Assembly: GCA_002506085.1 (NCBI GenBank)
Contig: DAWV01000006.1
Coordinates: 1 to 24,436, forward strand
From: Methanocorpusculaceae archaeon UBA425
GTDB taxonomy: Archaea > Halobacteriota > Methanomicrobia > Methanomicrobiales > Methanocorpusculaceae
DNA: 24,436 nt
Direction of reading: 5' to 3'
The position numbers and the translations under genes were made by a program. A model generated the notes under the pieces. The model did no database searches and had not been told where the DNA came from. It saw nothing but the letters and a program-made list of their open reading frames with translations. This document shows positions 7,533 through 14,565 of the stretch, piece by piece. Positions within the stretch are counted from its first letter, which is position 1. Each line of letters opens with the position of its first letter.

Positions 7533-8603
7533 TTACTCTTTGATTGTGACAACCGGCTTGATGAGGTCGCTTGGTTTATCCTTCATCAGAAGAAGTGCTT
7601 CTTCCATCTTGTCAAAGCCCTTGAATCTGTGGGTAAGCAGCGGGGATAGGTCGAGTTTGCCTACTTCTACGAGGCTTGCGAGTTTCTCCATCCGGAGTCT
7701 GCCCCCGGTCATTAACCCGCAGTGGATGAATTTGTTACTCATACCACAGCCCCATTCGATACGCGGGACCGTGACAAATTCACCTTTACCAAGGTAGTTG
7801 ACGTTTCCGATTTTTCCTCCGGGTTTGACCATCTTGATTGCTTCCTGCATGGTGTTGACATCTCCGCCGGCGATACAGACTTTGTCTACACCTTTTCCGT
7901 CGGTCTTGTCCAGAACCTGTTCAACAATGTCACCGTTCTTGTAGTTGATGATGTCGGTAGCACCGTATCCGCGTGCTGCATTTGCGCAGTCCTTTCTGCT
8001 GCCTACTGCAAGGATGTGGGATGCTCCCATGTGATTGGCGCCTGCAACTGCCATCAGTCCGACCGGACCGATACCAATACAACATACCGTGTCACCGAGT
8101 TTGACGTCCGCTAGTTCTGCTGCCTGGAATCCGGTCGGGACCATGTCTGCAATCATTGATGCTTCAGCTACCGGAATTGAGTCGGGAAGTATTGCAAGGT
8201 TTGCATCAGCTTCGTTGACATGGAAGAGTTCGCCAAAGACACCGTCTTTAAAGTTGGAGAATTTCCAGCCCGAAAGCATTCCTCCGGAGTGCTGGGCAAA
8301 TCCGTCCTGTGCTGCGAGGGACAGCCAGTCCGGAGTGATTGCCGGAACAATTACACGGTCTCCGGGTTTGAAGTCTTTTACCATGGACCCGACTTCGACG
8401 ACTTCTCCGACAGCTTCATGTCCGAGAATCATATCATGGCGTTCTCCGAGTGCTCCTTCCCAGACTGTGTGAACATCTGAACTGCAGGGTGCAACTGCGA
8501 GAGGTGCGACGATTGCATCAAGAGGTCCGCACTTTGGTGCTTCTTTTTCAATCCAGCCGATCTCTCCGATCCGCTTCATTGCCAAGCCTTTTATTGTTTT
8601 CAT
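7533..8603 (-). CDS. adh: NADP-dependent secondary alcohol dehydrogenase
   Basis: This is a zinc medium-chain alcohol dehydrogenase of 356 residues. By eye it aligns without gaps over most of its length to the Thermoanaerobacter brockii secondary alcohol dehydrogenase. The single catalytic zinc is bound by Cys40 (APCSSD), His62 (GHEAVGE) and Asp153 (MIADM); the structural-zinc cysteine cluster is absent, as in that enzyme. The Rossmann motif GIGPVGLMAVAG is followed by AVGSR (201-203) and Tyr221, the residues that select NADP over NAD. In methanogens such enzymes oxidise 2-propanol or 2-butanol to the ketone and feed reducing power to CO2 reduction. The GGAAGTGA ahead of the ATG at 8603 and a TATA-like AAAATATATC on the minus strand near 8636-8647 support the start. 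A monooxygenase and a TrmB-type regulator gene lie upstream on the same strand but far off, so co-transcription is doubtful. Confidence 0.95.
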   Translation of the reverse strand: MKTIKGLAMKRIGEIGWIEKEAPKCGPLDAIVAPLAVAPCSSDVHTVWEGALGERHDMILGHEAVGEVVEVGSMVKDFKPGDRVIVPAITPDWLSLAAQDGFAQHSGGMLSGWKFSNFKDGVFGELFHVNEADANLAILPDSIPVAEASMIADMVPTGFQAAELADVKLGDTVCCIGIGPVGLMAVAGANHMGASHILAVGSRKDCANAARGYGATDIINYKNGDIVEQVLDKTDGKGVDKVCIAGGDVNTMQEAIKMVKPGGKIGNVNYLGKGEFVTVPRIEWGCGMSNKFIHCGLMTGGRLRMEKLASLVEVGKLDLSPLLTHRFKGFDKMEEALLLMKDKPSDLIKPVVTIKE

Positions 8604-9188
8604 GTTGTGTCACTTCCAAAAATAATTGTCGACCGATATATTTTGATTTTGTCAGAATTGCCTGTATCCCGTCTGAATCTGTATCAACATACCACTCGAC
8701 AAGTAACAATAATGAATTTTCATTATAAATGGATGGTGTAACCAGAAATCCGGACATAATAAAATTCACATAATATTCATAATTAATCTAATAAATCTGC
8801 GGAATTATCTAATTGCAATAAGTATAAATCTGAAATATGTGCTGGAAAAATGATACTATCAGAATGTTGTAACCGCTTATCTGAAAAGACACATGGGGAC
8901 CATCCTTAGGTTTTTATTGTAGATATATATTTGCATAATCTTCCTTTGAATCAATGTTCTAATACCGAGGAGCGGGTCTAAAGTCATATTTTCATCCTCA
9001 TTCCTGCCGGAGAGCAGCCTTAGGAAATGTGAATTATCTATAGTGAGTTTGTTATAATGTGTATGATGGATGTTGGGTGTTATCAGATGTTTTACTGCGA
9101 ATAAATTCTCTGTAATCCTATTTTTCACGTTTTTAATCTGATTTTCAGGTTAAATGAACCTGCTTTTATTTGATGGTATGCGGAGGTA
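8604..9188. other. Long AT-rich spacer upstream of adh
   Basis: This holds the adh promoter: a TATA-like minus-strand box near 8636-8647 and a second ATTTATAATG near 8720-8729, the latter beside a 14-bp interrupted palindrome AATGAATTTTCATT (8711-8724). Bases 8755-8860 are very AT-rich. An 83-codon minus-strand frame at 8877-9128 lacks a ribosome binding site and looks like chance. No other gene was found here. Confidence 0.4.
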
Positions 9189-9281
9189 ATGGAATCGTCT
9201 TTCAGGCTGGCACTATTTTTGTGCGCGTTTTTCCGGGTTTTGTTCTCAAGTATGACTAAGAAAAGATTCCGGGAAATTTAG
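9189..9281 (+). CDS. Possible 30-residue membrane peptide
   Basis: A 30-codon frame starts at ATG 9189, 1 nt after a perfect GGAGGT. An archaeal TATA-like TTTTTAATC lies at about 9130-9138, correctly placed for a start of transcription near 9160. The peptide has a hydrophobic stretch (LALFLCAFFRVLFSS) followed by a basic tail (TKKRFREI), like a small membrane peptide. It ends in TAG, immediately followed in the same frame by ATG 9282. Spacing of the ribosome binding site is tighter than usual, and a frame this short can arise by chance. Confidence 0.22.
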   Translation: MESSFRLALFLCAFFRVLFSSMTKKRFREI

Positions 9282-9389
9282 ATGATATCAGAGAAAGTAA
9301 TCTGCGCTAAAATATCTGACCCTGTTGACTCCGATCTCTATCAATATGCCAGTCCGGAAATATGCTGGATGGAAATCAGGGTAAAATAG
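9282..9389 (+). CDS. Possible 35-residue ORF in frame after a TAG
   Basis: ATG 9282 follows directly on the TAG of the preceding small frame, and both are in the same reading phase. The 35-codon product contains DPVDSDLYQYASPEICW. A GGGA lies 8 nt ahead. It could be a second small gene, a readthrough extension across TAG, a fragment of a decayed gene, or chance. I do not recognise it. Confidence 0.15.
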   Translation: MISEKVICAKISDPVDSDLYQYASPEICWMEIRVK

Positions 9390-9412
9390 TGGTTATGATT
9401 AACCGGGGGAAT

Positions 9413-9700
9413 TCAGGTGAGTTTATTATAGAGGGCTATATCCAGAGGTCCGTCGAATAATGGTCCGGCTTTTTCCACAAAATTCTTGAAATGACTGCTT
9501 GCATTGTGCGATTCGATTGCAGCATTGTCTTTCCAGCATTCGACAAAGGTGAATTTATTCGGAGAGGCTATGTCTGCATAGAAGTCGTATGATACGTTTC
9601 CCTCCTCTTTCCTGCTGGCTTTGACTAATTCCAGAGCTGCTTTCTGAAGTTCTTTGGCAGAATCTTTCTTTGTAATACATTTTGCAATAATTGTTATCAT
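9413..9700 (-). CDS. ABM-fold (YgiN-like) monooxygenase
   Basis: A 95-residue single-domain protein of the antibiotic biosynthesis monooxygenase superfamily, a dimeric ferredoxin-like alpha/beta fold. The start MITIIAKCITKK, the region KEEGNVSYDFYAD, FTFVECWKDNAAIESHNAS and the helix SHFKNFVEKAGPLF match the common YgiN/quinol-monooxygenase pattern, including the histidine between strand 3 and helix 3. Relatives are linked to quinol or oxidative-stress chemistry, but the substrate here is unknown and a methanogen of this type would not have ubiquinol. CGGAG lies 8 nt before the ATG at 9700 and is a good ribosome binding site. A TrmB-like regulator ends 162 nt upstream on the same strand and may control it. 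Confidence 0.82.
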   Translation of the reverse strand: MITIIAKCITKKDSAKELQKAALELVKASRKEEGNVSYDFYADIASPNKFTFVECWKDNAAIESHNASSHFKNFVEKAGPLFDGPLDIALYNKLT

Positions 9701-9819
9701 GATACTTACTCCGTTGACCGTTAGGCAACAGTTGTAATTATTCTGACCCGCGTGATAAACCTATGTATTATTCCTGCAAAAACCCGGGTTCCTGAGAGAG
9801 TGGACGACTCTATTATATC

Positions 9820-9849
9820 ATTTCAAATACAATTTTATCGTTTTGAAAT
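9820..9849. repeat. Inverted repeat between the TrmB-like and ABM genes
   Basis: ATTTCAAA (9820-9827) and TTTGAAAT (9842-9849) form an 8-bp perfect inverted repeat with a 14-nt AT-rich spacer, so arm centres are 22 bp apart, about two helical turns. It sits just past the regulator's stop and upstream of the ABM gene. It could be a dimer operator or the regulator's terminator. A separate perfect palindrome AACCCGGGTT lies at 9781-9790. Confidence 0.4.
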
Positions 9850-9862
9850 CGAATGATGCCGT

Positions 9863-10633
9863 TCATTTTGATTTGACCGGTTTGATGGTATTGAGGAAAC
9901 TTTTGACAACAAAATTCGCATAGACATCAGACTCTGTGGAATAAGCGATTGTTTCGTTGCATCTCAGAATCCCCATCGTAGACTCCCGGTCACAGTAAAA
10001 GTACATCAGATAAGGATATTTTTCTTTTCCGGTAAAAAATGACACCCCCATGAGTTCTTTTTGTATTGTATCCTGTGTCATGTAACATTTAATCGGTGCT
10101 GCTTCTGCTATTTCTTCATTTGCTACTAAGAGATAGACCGGGATGCGTTTTGCCGTTTCAGCAATAATGTCTGCATATGTTTTCAGCGATTCTTTGTCAT
10201 TGCAGACGATAAGAATGTCAATTTTTGCCCGTTTTAATTTGAGGTCAACCTGCGTGGTTATAGCGCATGGGGTGTGGAACTCTGTTACTTTGGATACTAC
10301 CGAGGGACGATAAATGGACTGCAGCTCCTTCAGACAGGTCCCAATCTTTTCGATTCTCTGCATTTCCAGTTCCTGCAGATGTTGATATGCCAGTTCCGCA
10401 TCATTTGCACAGTAATAGGTAGGTTTTGTACCATATTCTGTAACTAATCCTTTCTCAACCAGCTGGTCGAGCGTTTCATAAATTCTCCCCCGGGGAATGC
10501 CCGTCAATTTATGCAGTTCGGAAGCTTTTGCAATTCCGACAGAAAATAGCATGGTATACACCTTTGCCGTATATTCCCGTATTCCACATTCTATCAATCT
10601 GTCATGAATTTTTTTTACATTCATTTCTCCCAT
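9863..10633 (-). CDS. TrmB-family transcriptional regulator
   Basis: A 256-residue DNA-binding regulator. Residues about 8-75 form the TrmB winged helix-turn-helix (TAKVYTMLFSVGIAKASEL, then TGIPRGRIYETLDQLVEKG). A helical linker spans about 78-105 (LQELEMQRIEKIGTCLKEL), and the C-terminal half is a phospholipase-D-like sensor region as in many short TrmB proteins (DILIVCNDKESLKTYAD, VYLLVANEE). The long sugar-binding domain of the classical TrmB is missing. The ATG at 10633 has a GGGGGGT 8 nt upstream; an ATG at 10624 is the alternative. A minus-strand TATA-like TTGTATATCTAA near 10668-10679 fits a short leader. Targets may include the ABM gene and adh on the same strand, but this is inference. 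The effector is unknown. Confidence 0.87.
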   Translation of the reverse strand: MGEMNVKKIHDRLIECGIREYTAKVYTMLFSVGIAKASELHKLTGIPRGRIYETLDQLVEKGLVTEYGTKPTYYCANDAELAYQHLQELEMQRIEKIGTCLKELQSIYRPSVVSKVTEFHTPCAITTQVDLKLKRAKIDILIVCNDKESLKTYADIIAETAKRIPVYLLVANEEIAEAAPIKCYMTQDTIQKELMGVSFFTGKEKYPYLMYFYCDRESTMGILRCNETIAYSTESDVYANFVVKSFLNTIKPVKSK

Positions 10634-10920
10634 TAGTAAGACCCCCCAAAATCTACTATTGTGATTAGATATACAAAATGGTTCTGAAATCTCCGGATAC
10701 TGTTTTCAACGGAATCCCGGTTGGGTATTCTGCATTATTGAGAGTAAATAATGCTCATTTTTAAATTCCCGCTCTCTTAAGATAGCAGAATTCTCAAAGC
10801 GTATCCCATCTCAGAAAATTATCTGCGTTTAGAATCATCGTGACCTGTGGGATCACTCTTCAAATCGACCGGTTATCGTTTAAAAATCACTGCGCGTTGA
10901 AAAATACCTGCCGCTCTTTA
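10634..10920. other. Spacer between TrmB-like gene and tRNA-Ile
   Basis: It contains the regulator's promoter (minus strand, about 10665-10680) and otherwise AT-rich sequence with scattered TATA-like words such as GTTTAAAAATC. I see no open frame, repeat or RNA that can be supported. The tRNA terminator begins at about 10921. Confidence 0.4.
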
Positions 10921-10921
10921 G

Positions 10922-10949
10922 TAAAAATAATCCAAAAACAGAAAAAGAG
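10922..10949 (-). terminator. Oligo-T terminator of tRNA-Ile
   Basis: Read on the minus strand, three T5 runs follow the tRNA 3' end at once (plus-strand A runs at 10943-10947, 10934-10938 and 10923-10927). This is a typical archaeal tRNA terminator. Confidence 0.55.
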
Positions 10950-11023
10950 TGGGCCCGACGAGATTTGAACTCATGACCTCTCGGTTATCAGCCGAGCGCA
11001 CCACCTAGCTGTGCTACGAGCCC
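10950..11023 (-). tRNA. tRNA-Ile (anticodon GAU)
   Basis: A complete 74-nt cloverleaf. The 7-bp acceptor is GGGCTCG with CGGGCCC (one G-U pair) and discriminator A at 10950. The D arm is GCAC/GTGC, the anticodon arm CTCGG-CTGATAA-CCGAG with GAT at the anticodon, and the T arm ATGAG-TTCAAAT-CTCGT. CCA is not encoded and there is no intron. A minus-strand TATA box ATTTATATGG (11051-11060) sits about 33 nt upstream of the mature 5' end. It diverges from iorA. Confidence 0.97.
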
Positions 11024-11050
11024 CCTTTTACCTTACTACATAGGATGTTG

Positions 11051-11060
11051 CCATATAAAT
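11051..11060 (-). promoter_or_regulatory. TATA box of tRNA-Ile
   Basis: ATTTATATGG on the minus strand is a strong archaeal TATA box. The predicted transcript start near 11030 gives a leader of about 7 nt before the mature tRNA. Confidence 0.6.
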
Positions 11061-11129
11061 ACGTTATGAAATCATATTTCTATCTATGGCGTAGCCTTAT
11101 TCACGTATCATATCAAATATTATGAAGAT

Positions 11130-12914
11130 ATGGCAGAAGAGACACCCAAGAAATATCTCCTTGGTAACGACGGAATCGCTCATGCATGCCTTGAAGCGGG
11201 CGTAGACTTCGTTTCCGGTTATCCCGGGACTCCGTCATCCGAGGTAGTTGACAAACTTCGTGCCCAGGAAGATCCCTGGTATTATCTGGAATGGTCGGTA
11301 AACGAAAAAGTCGCCTTCGAAAACGCGCTTGCAGCAAGCTGGTGTGGTCTTCGGTCGATTGTCACCATGAAACATGTCGGCTTAAATGTCGCAGCAGATC
11401 CGCTTATGACCTCGGCCTACACCGGGACAAAGGGCGGTTTTGTCGTTCTTTCGGCTGATGACCCGTTTGCCCACAGTTCCCAGAACGAGCAGGACTCGCG
11501 GATGTACGCAAAGTTTGCCCAGATTCCCTGTCTTGACCCCTCGTCTGCCCAGGAAGCACATGACTTAACCAAGACTGCATTCGAACTCTCCGAAAAATTC
11601 TCCCTTCCAGTTCTTCTTCGTCCGACCACGAGAATCTGCCACTCGAAAGGAGATGTTACCCTTGGAAAGCCGGCACCTTCAACCCGTACTGGCGCGTTCG
11701 TCAAAGACCCGAAACAGTATGTCGTGATTCCGGCGCACACCCGCCCGCTTCACGTCATTCTCACGAAAAAGCAGCCCGAAGTCGCAAAATATCTGGTGGA
11801 GTCAGGTCTCAACTCTGCCAAAATCCGCGGCAGAAAAGCTGTCATCGCCGGGGGAATCTCCAACTCATATGTTGAGGAAATCATCCCTGACGACATTTCG
11901 CTCATTAAAATCAGTGCATACCCAATCGACCAGAAATGGCTTGCCGGGATTCTTGCACAGCACACTGAAGTCCTCGTTGTCGAGGAACTCATGCCGGTCA
12001 TTGAAGAGGCAGTTCTCCAGGCTTCATCTGCGACCATCGTCCATGGAAAACTGGACGGATACCTTCCTCACGAAGGAGAATATTCTCCTGCATTAGTCGC
12101 CGCGGCTTTTGAGAAAGCCGGATTCGGCATAAATTCATACCCTGCCTCCCCTGAAAAAGCCCCGGTTGCCGTTCGCCCGCCGATTCTCTGCGCCGGATGT
12201 CTTCACCGCTCGGTCTTCTACGCGATGAAGAAGGTCTTCAAAGATGGTGTATTCCCATCGGATATCGGATGTTACACTCTCGGTCTCCAGCTCGGAGCGG
12301 TTGATACTACAATCTGTATGGGGGCATCTATTACCATCGGATCGGGCATCTCCCATGCGTGTCCGGGGACGGACGTCGTTTCCACCATCGGGGACTCGAC
12401 CTTCCTGCATACAGGCGTCAACGGGCTAATCAATGCGGTGTACAACAACGCCAGCCAGACGGTGATTATCCTGGATAACCGGATTACCGCTATGACCGGT
12501 CACCAGCCGAATCCGAATACCGGGATAAACGCCAGGGGGGAAATCTCGCCAAAAATCTCTCTTGAGGAACTTGCGAGAGCCTGCGGAGTATCCTTTGTGG
12601 AGACGGTCGACCCCTATGATCTCACCTATCTCCTCGCGACGCTTCGCGAAGCGAAGGAGAAACCCGGTGTGAAAGTAATCATCGCCAAGCAGCCGTGTGT
12701 CATCATGAACAAACGGCTTGGCATCAAAAGAAACAAATTCGTCGTAGACACAGAAAAATGCACCAAATGCGGAGCATGTCTGAAATACGGCTGTCCTGCT
12801 ATCGAGACGGATGAATCCGGGGCTTCAGTAATAACCCAGCTCTGTACTGGATGCGGAGTATGTGCCGACATCTGTCCTGCCGGAGCGATTCACCGCGGAG
12901 GTGCACGGCAATGA
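11130..12914 (+). CDS. iorA: Indolepyruvate:ferredoxin oxidoreductase, alpha subunit
   Basis: This is the large subunit of the TPP- and iron-sulfur-dependent enzyme that converts aryl pyruvates (from Trp, Phe, Tyr) and CoA to aryl acetyl-CoA, CO2 and reduced ferredoxin. In methanogens it may also run in reverse to make aromatic 2-oxo acids. It has 594 residues. The N-terminal pyrimidine-binding part includes FVSGYPGTPSSEVVD and VTMKHVGLNVAADPLMTSAY. The TPP-binding part includes PILCAGCLHR, GDSTFLHTGVNGL and ILDNRITAMTGHQPNP. The C-terminal ferredoxin domain (544-582) carries two Cys4 sets, C544/547/550/555 with the unusual x4 spacing typical of IorA and C572/575/578/582. The stop overlaps the iorB start in an ATGA. 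No strong ribosome binding site is seen at 11130. Confidence 0.96.
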   Translation: MAEETPKKYLLGNDGIAHACLEAGVDFVSGYPGTPSSEVVDKLRAQEDPWYYLEWSVNEKVAFENALAASWCGLRSIVTMKHVGLNVAADPLMTSAYTGTKGGFVVLSADDPFAHSSQNEQDSRMYAKFAQIPCLDPSSAQEAHDLTKTAFELSEKFSLPVLLRPTTRICHSKGDVTLGKPAPSTRTGAFVKDPKQYVVIPAHTRPLHVILTKKQPEVAKYLVESGLNSAKIRGRKAVIAGGISNSYVEEIIPDDISLIKISAYPIDQKWLAGILAQHTEVLVVEELMPVIEEAVLQASSATIVHGKLDGYLPHEGEYSPALVAAAFEKAGFGINSYPASPEKAPVAVRPPILCAGCLHRSVFYAMKKVFKDGVFPSDIGCYTLGLQLGAVDTTICMGASITIGSGISHACPGTDVVSTIGDSTFLHTGVNGLINAVYNNASQTVIILDNRITAMTGHQPNPNTGINARGEISPKISLEELARACGVSFVETVDPYDLTYLLATLREAKEKPGVKVIIAKQPCVIMNKRLGIKRNKFVVDTEKCTKCGACLKYGCPAIETDESGASVITQLCTGCGVCADICPAGAIHRGGARQ

Positions 12915-13492
12915 AGAAGAGTTTTGATGTTCTGATTGTCGGTATCGGCGGGCAGGGTACGATTCTTGCCTCGAATGTTCTGGGCGATGCCTGCGTAATC
13001 GAAGGCCGCCATGTCAGGGGGGCGGAAACACATGGAATGTCCCAGCGCGGCGGCTCTGTTGAGACGCATATCAGAATCGATGGCAAGTTCGGTTCGCTGA
13101 TTGCCCCGGGAACAGCCGATCTCCTGATAGCGTTCGACGTTTTGGAGGCGCTTCGTTACCGCCATTTCCTGAAACCCGACGGCGTTATGGTCGTGAATCG
13201 TGAGATGGTCGTTCCGACGTCTGTGTTTTCCGGGAAACTGCCGGTCCCGAAAATGGAGGATGTCGAGGCCGAGCTGAATAAGGGCACGACAAAAGTCGTG
13301 TTAGTCAATGCGACGGAAATAGCAGTTCAGGCAGGCAACCCGCTTGCTGCAAACATCGTTCTTCTTGGAGCCGCGTCCCATACGCTCCCTCTTGCGGCAG
13401 AATCTTTATTCCAGGCGGTCCGCAGGAATGTTCCCTCAAAGACCGTAACCGTAAACGAGAAGGCATTCAGTCTCGGAAAAGAAGCTGTCTAA
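12911..13492 (+). CDS. iorB: Indolepyruvate:ferredoxin oxidoreductase, beta subunit
   Basis: This is the small (gamma-domain) subunit that pairs with IorA. It has 193 residues from the ATG at 12911. The N-terminal glycine-rich VLIVGIGGQGTILASNVLG and the family motif VRGAETHGMSQRGGSVETH are clear, with a C-terminal helix that includes AAESLFQAVRRNVPS. The start is fixed by the 4-nt ATGA overlap with iorA and by the family's N-terminus, although the frame stays open upstream to 12851. The pair forms a two-gene transcript that ends at a double T8 run. Confidence 0.96.
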   Translation: MKKSFDVLIVGIGGQGTILASNVLGDACVIEGRHVRGAETHGMSQRGGSVETHIRIDGKFGSLIAPGTADLLIAFDVLEALRYRHFLKPDGVMVVNREMVVPTSVFSGKLPVPKMEDVEAELNKGTTKVVLVNATEIAVQAGNPLAANIVLLGAASHTLPLAAESLFQAVRRNVPSKTVTVNEKAFSLGKEAV

Positions 13493-13514
13493 GCTTTTTT
13501 TTAGTTTTTTTTAG
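13493..13514 (+). terminator. Double T8 terminator of iorAB
   Basis: Two T8 runs (13495-13502 and 13505-13512) separated by AG directly follow the iorB stop. This is a strong archaeal oligo-T terminator. Confidence 0.65.
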
Positions 13515-13519
13515 TGAGA

Positions 13520-13553
13520 TACAGGTGAATTTCGATTTATCACTTCACCTGTA
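13520..13553. repeat. 10-bp inverted repeat upstream of the hydrolase gene
   Basis: TACAGGTGAA (13520-13529) and TTCACCTGTA (13544-13553) are perfect inverted copies with a 14-nt spacer, arm centres 24 bp apart. It lies after the iorB T-runs, so it is not a simple intrinsic terminator. It is 76 bp before the hydrolase ATG and could be an operator for a dimeric regulator. Confidence 0.5.
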
Positions 13554-13629
13554 ATCAAAGAGGGGTATTTTCAAATCAACATTATCAAACTAAATACCTC
13601 ATAATCAAACCATAAAGGCAGGCTGTTCA

Positions 13630-14352
13630 ATGTTAAAACAATTCGTTACTATACAGAATCAATCCATCAGAATTCCTGCAATTTTATGGGGTAAACACAC
13701 ATGGAATCTCTTTCTTGCCGTGCATGGGAATATGTCGAATAAAGCGGATGAGGTAATCGTGATTTTTGCAGAGGAGGCAATCAAAAAAGGATATCAGGTT
13801 CTGAGTTTTGATCTTCCCGAACACGGTGAACGTACACAAGAGGGGTATCCCTGTAAGCCGAAAAACTGCGTAAGCGACCTGACGGCGGTATATCATTATG
13901 CCCGGTCAATTTCAGATCATATCAACTTTTTCGGCTGCAGTATGGGTGTTTATTTTGGTCTGCTGGCATATCAGGGTCTGCCGATCGGGCAAAGCCTGTT
14001 TCTCTCTCCCGTGGTTAATATGGAACGGATCATCGATAATCTTATGACCTGTTTTCATGTAAGTGAAGAGTCTCTGGAAAAAGAGCAGGAAATTGTACTA
14101 CCCGTCGGCATAACGCTGTACTGGGATTATTATTGTTATGTAAAAACTCACCGAATCGGTGCCTGGCATGCCTCAGCCGGTATTCTTTACGGAACGAATG
14201 ACAATCTGACTCCCCGGGAAGAAGTATCCGCTTTTGCAGAAAAGAATTCAGCGGTTCTCGAAATTGCGGAGAACAGCGGGCATTATTTTCACACGGAAGA
14301 ACAGCTGGAATCTCTAAGAAACTGGCTGAAAAAGAGTATTACCGCCCTCTAA
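13630..14352 (+). CDS. Alpha/beta hydrolase
   Basis: A 240-residue single-domain alpha/beta hydrolase. The oxyanion strand FLAVHGNMSNKADE, the FDLPEHGER turn, the nucleophile elbow GCSMG (Ser near residue 104), the acid in LYGTNDNLTP and the catalytic histidine near the C-terminus in ENSGHYFHTEEQ give a complete triad. There is no signal peptide or membrane helix, so it is cytoplasmic. The substrate is unknown. From memory the sequence style (SFDLPEHGER, LYWDYYCYVK) resembles small hydrolases of gut Clostridia more than archaeal proteins, so transfer from bacteria is possible. A TATA-like CTAAATACC near 13590-13600 would give a leader of about 10 nt. It stands alone, with an inverted repeat upstream. 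Confidence 0.85.
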   Translation: MLKQFVTIQNQSIRIPAILWGKHTWNLFLAVHGNMSNKADEVIVIFAEEAIKKGYQVLSFDLPEHGERTQEGYPCKPKNCVSDLTAVYHYARSISDHINFFGCSMGVYFGLLAYQGLPIGQSLFLSPVVNMERIIDNLMTCFHVSEESLEKEQEIVLPVGITLYWDYYCYVKTHRIGAWHASAGILYGTNDNLTPREEVSAFAEKNSAVLEIAENSGHYFHTEEQLESLRNWLKKSITAL

Positions 14353-14390
14353 TCCTTTTAATGAGGAAAGTCTTACGGTTTCGGGAAAAA

Positions 14391-14420
14391 GATGCTGCCC
14401 GGGCATCATTCAACTCATTT
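14391..14420 (+). terminator. Hairpin plus T-run after the hydrolase gene
   Basis: GATGC (14391-14395) pairs with GCATC across a loop that contains the palindrome TGCCCGGGCA (14396-14405), and a T5 run follows near 14415-14420. This is a plausible terminator 40 nt past the stop. Confidence 0.4.
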
Positions 14421-14555
14421 TTATTCACATTTTTGTATTATTATGATAGTTTTACGTCAATTATTGCGATTATTCCTCCTGAAATTTACCGTGCCTGATA
14501 GGTACTTAATACTTAACTATAATTACTGTTCATCCATATCTTTATGTGAATACTA

Positions 14556-14562
14556 GGTGATC
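14556..14562 (+). promoter_or_regulatory. Perfect GGTGATC ribosome binding site that decides a TTG start
   Basis: GGTGATC is a 7-nt perfect complement to the archaeal 16S rRNA 3' end and lies 3 nt before TTG 14566. No ATG or GTG occurs at a suitable distance that would also keep the signal peptide whole, so the TTG is the start. Confidence 0.7.
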
Positions 14563-14565
14563 TAA

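Noticed and set aside
8877..9128. 83-codon minus-strand frame
   Set aside because: No ribosome binding site, no family resemblance, and it lies in an AT-rich spacer where chance frames are common.
12851..12910. Longer IorB start at 12851
   Set aside because: The extra residues lie within the iorA ferredoxin domain in another frame. The family begins at the glycine-rich segment and the ATGA overlap at 12911 is typical.
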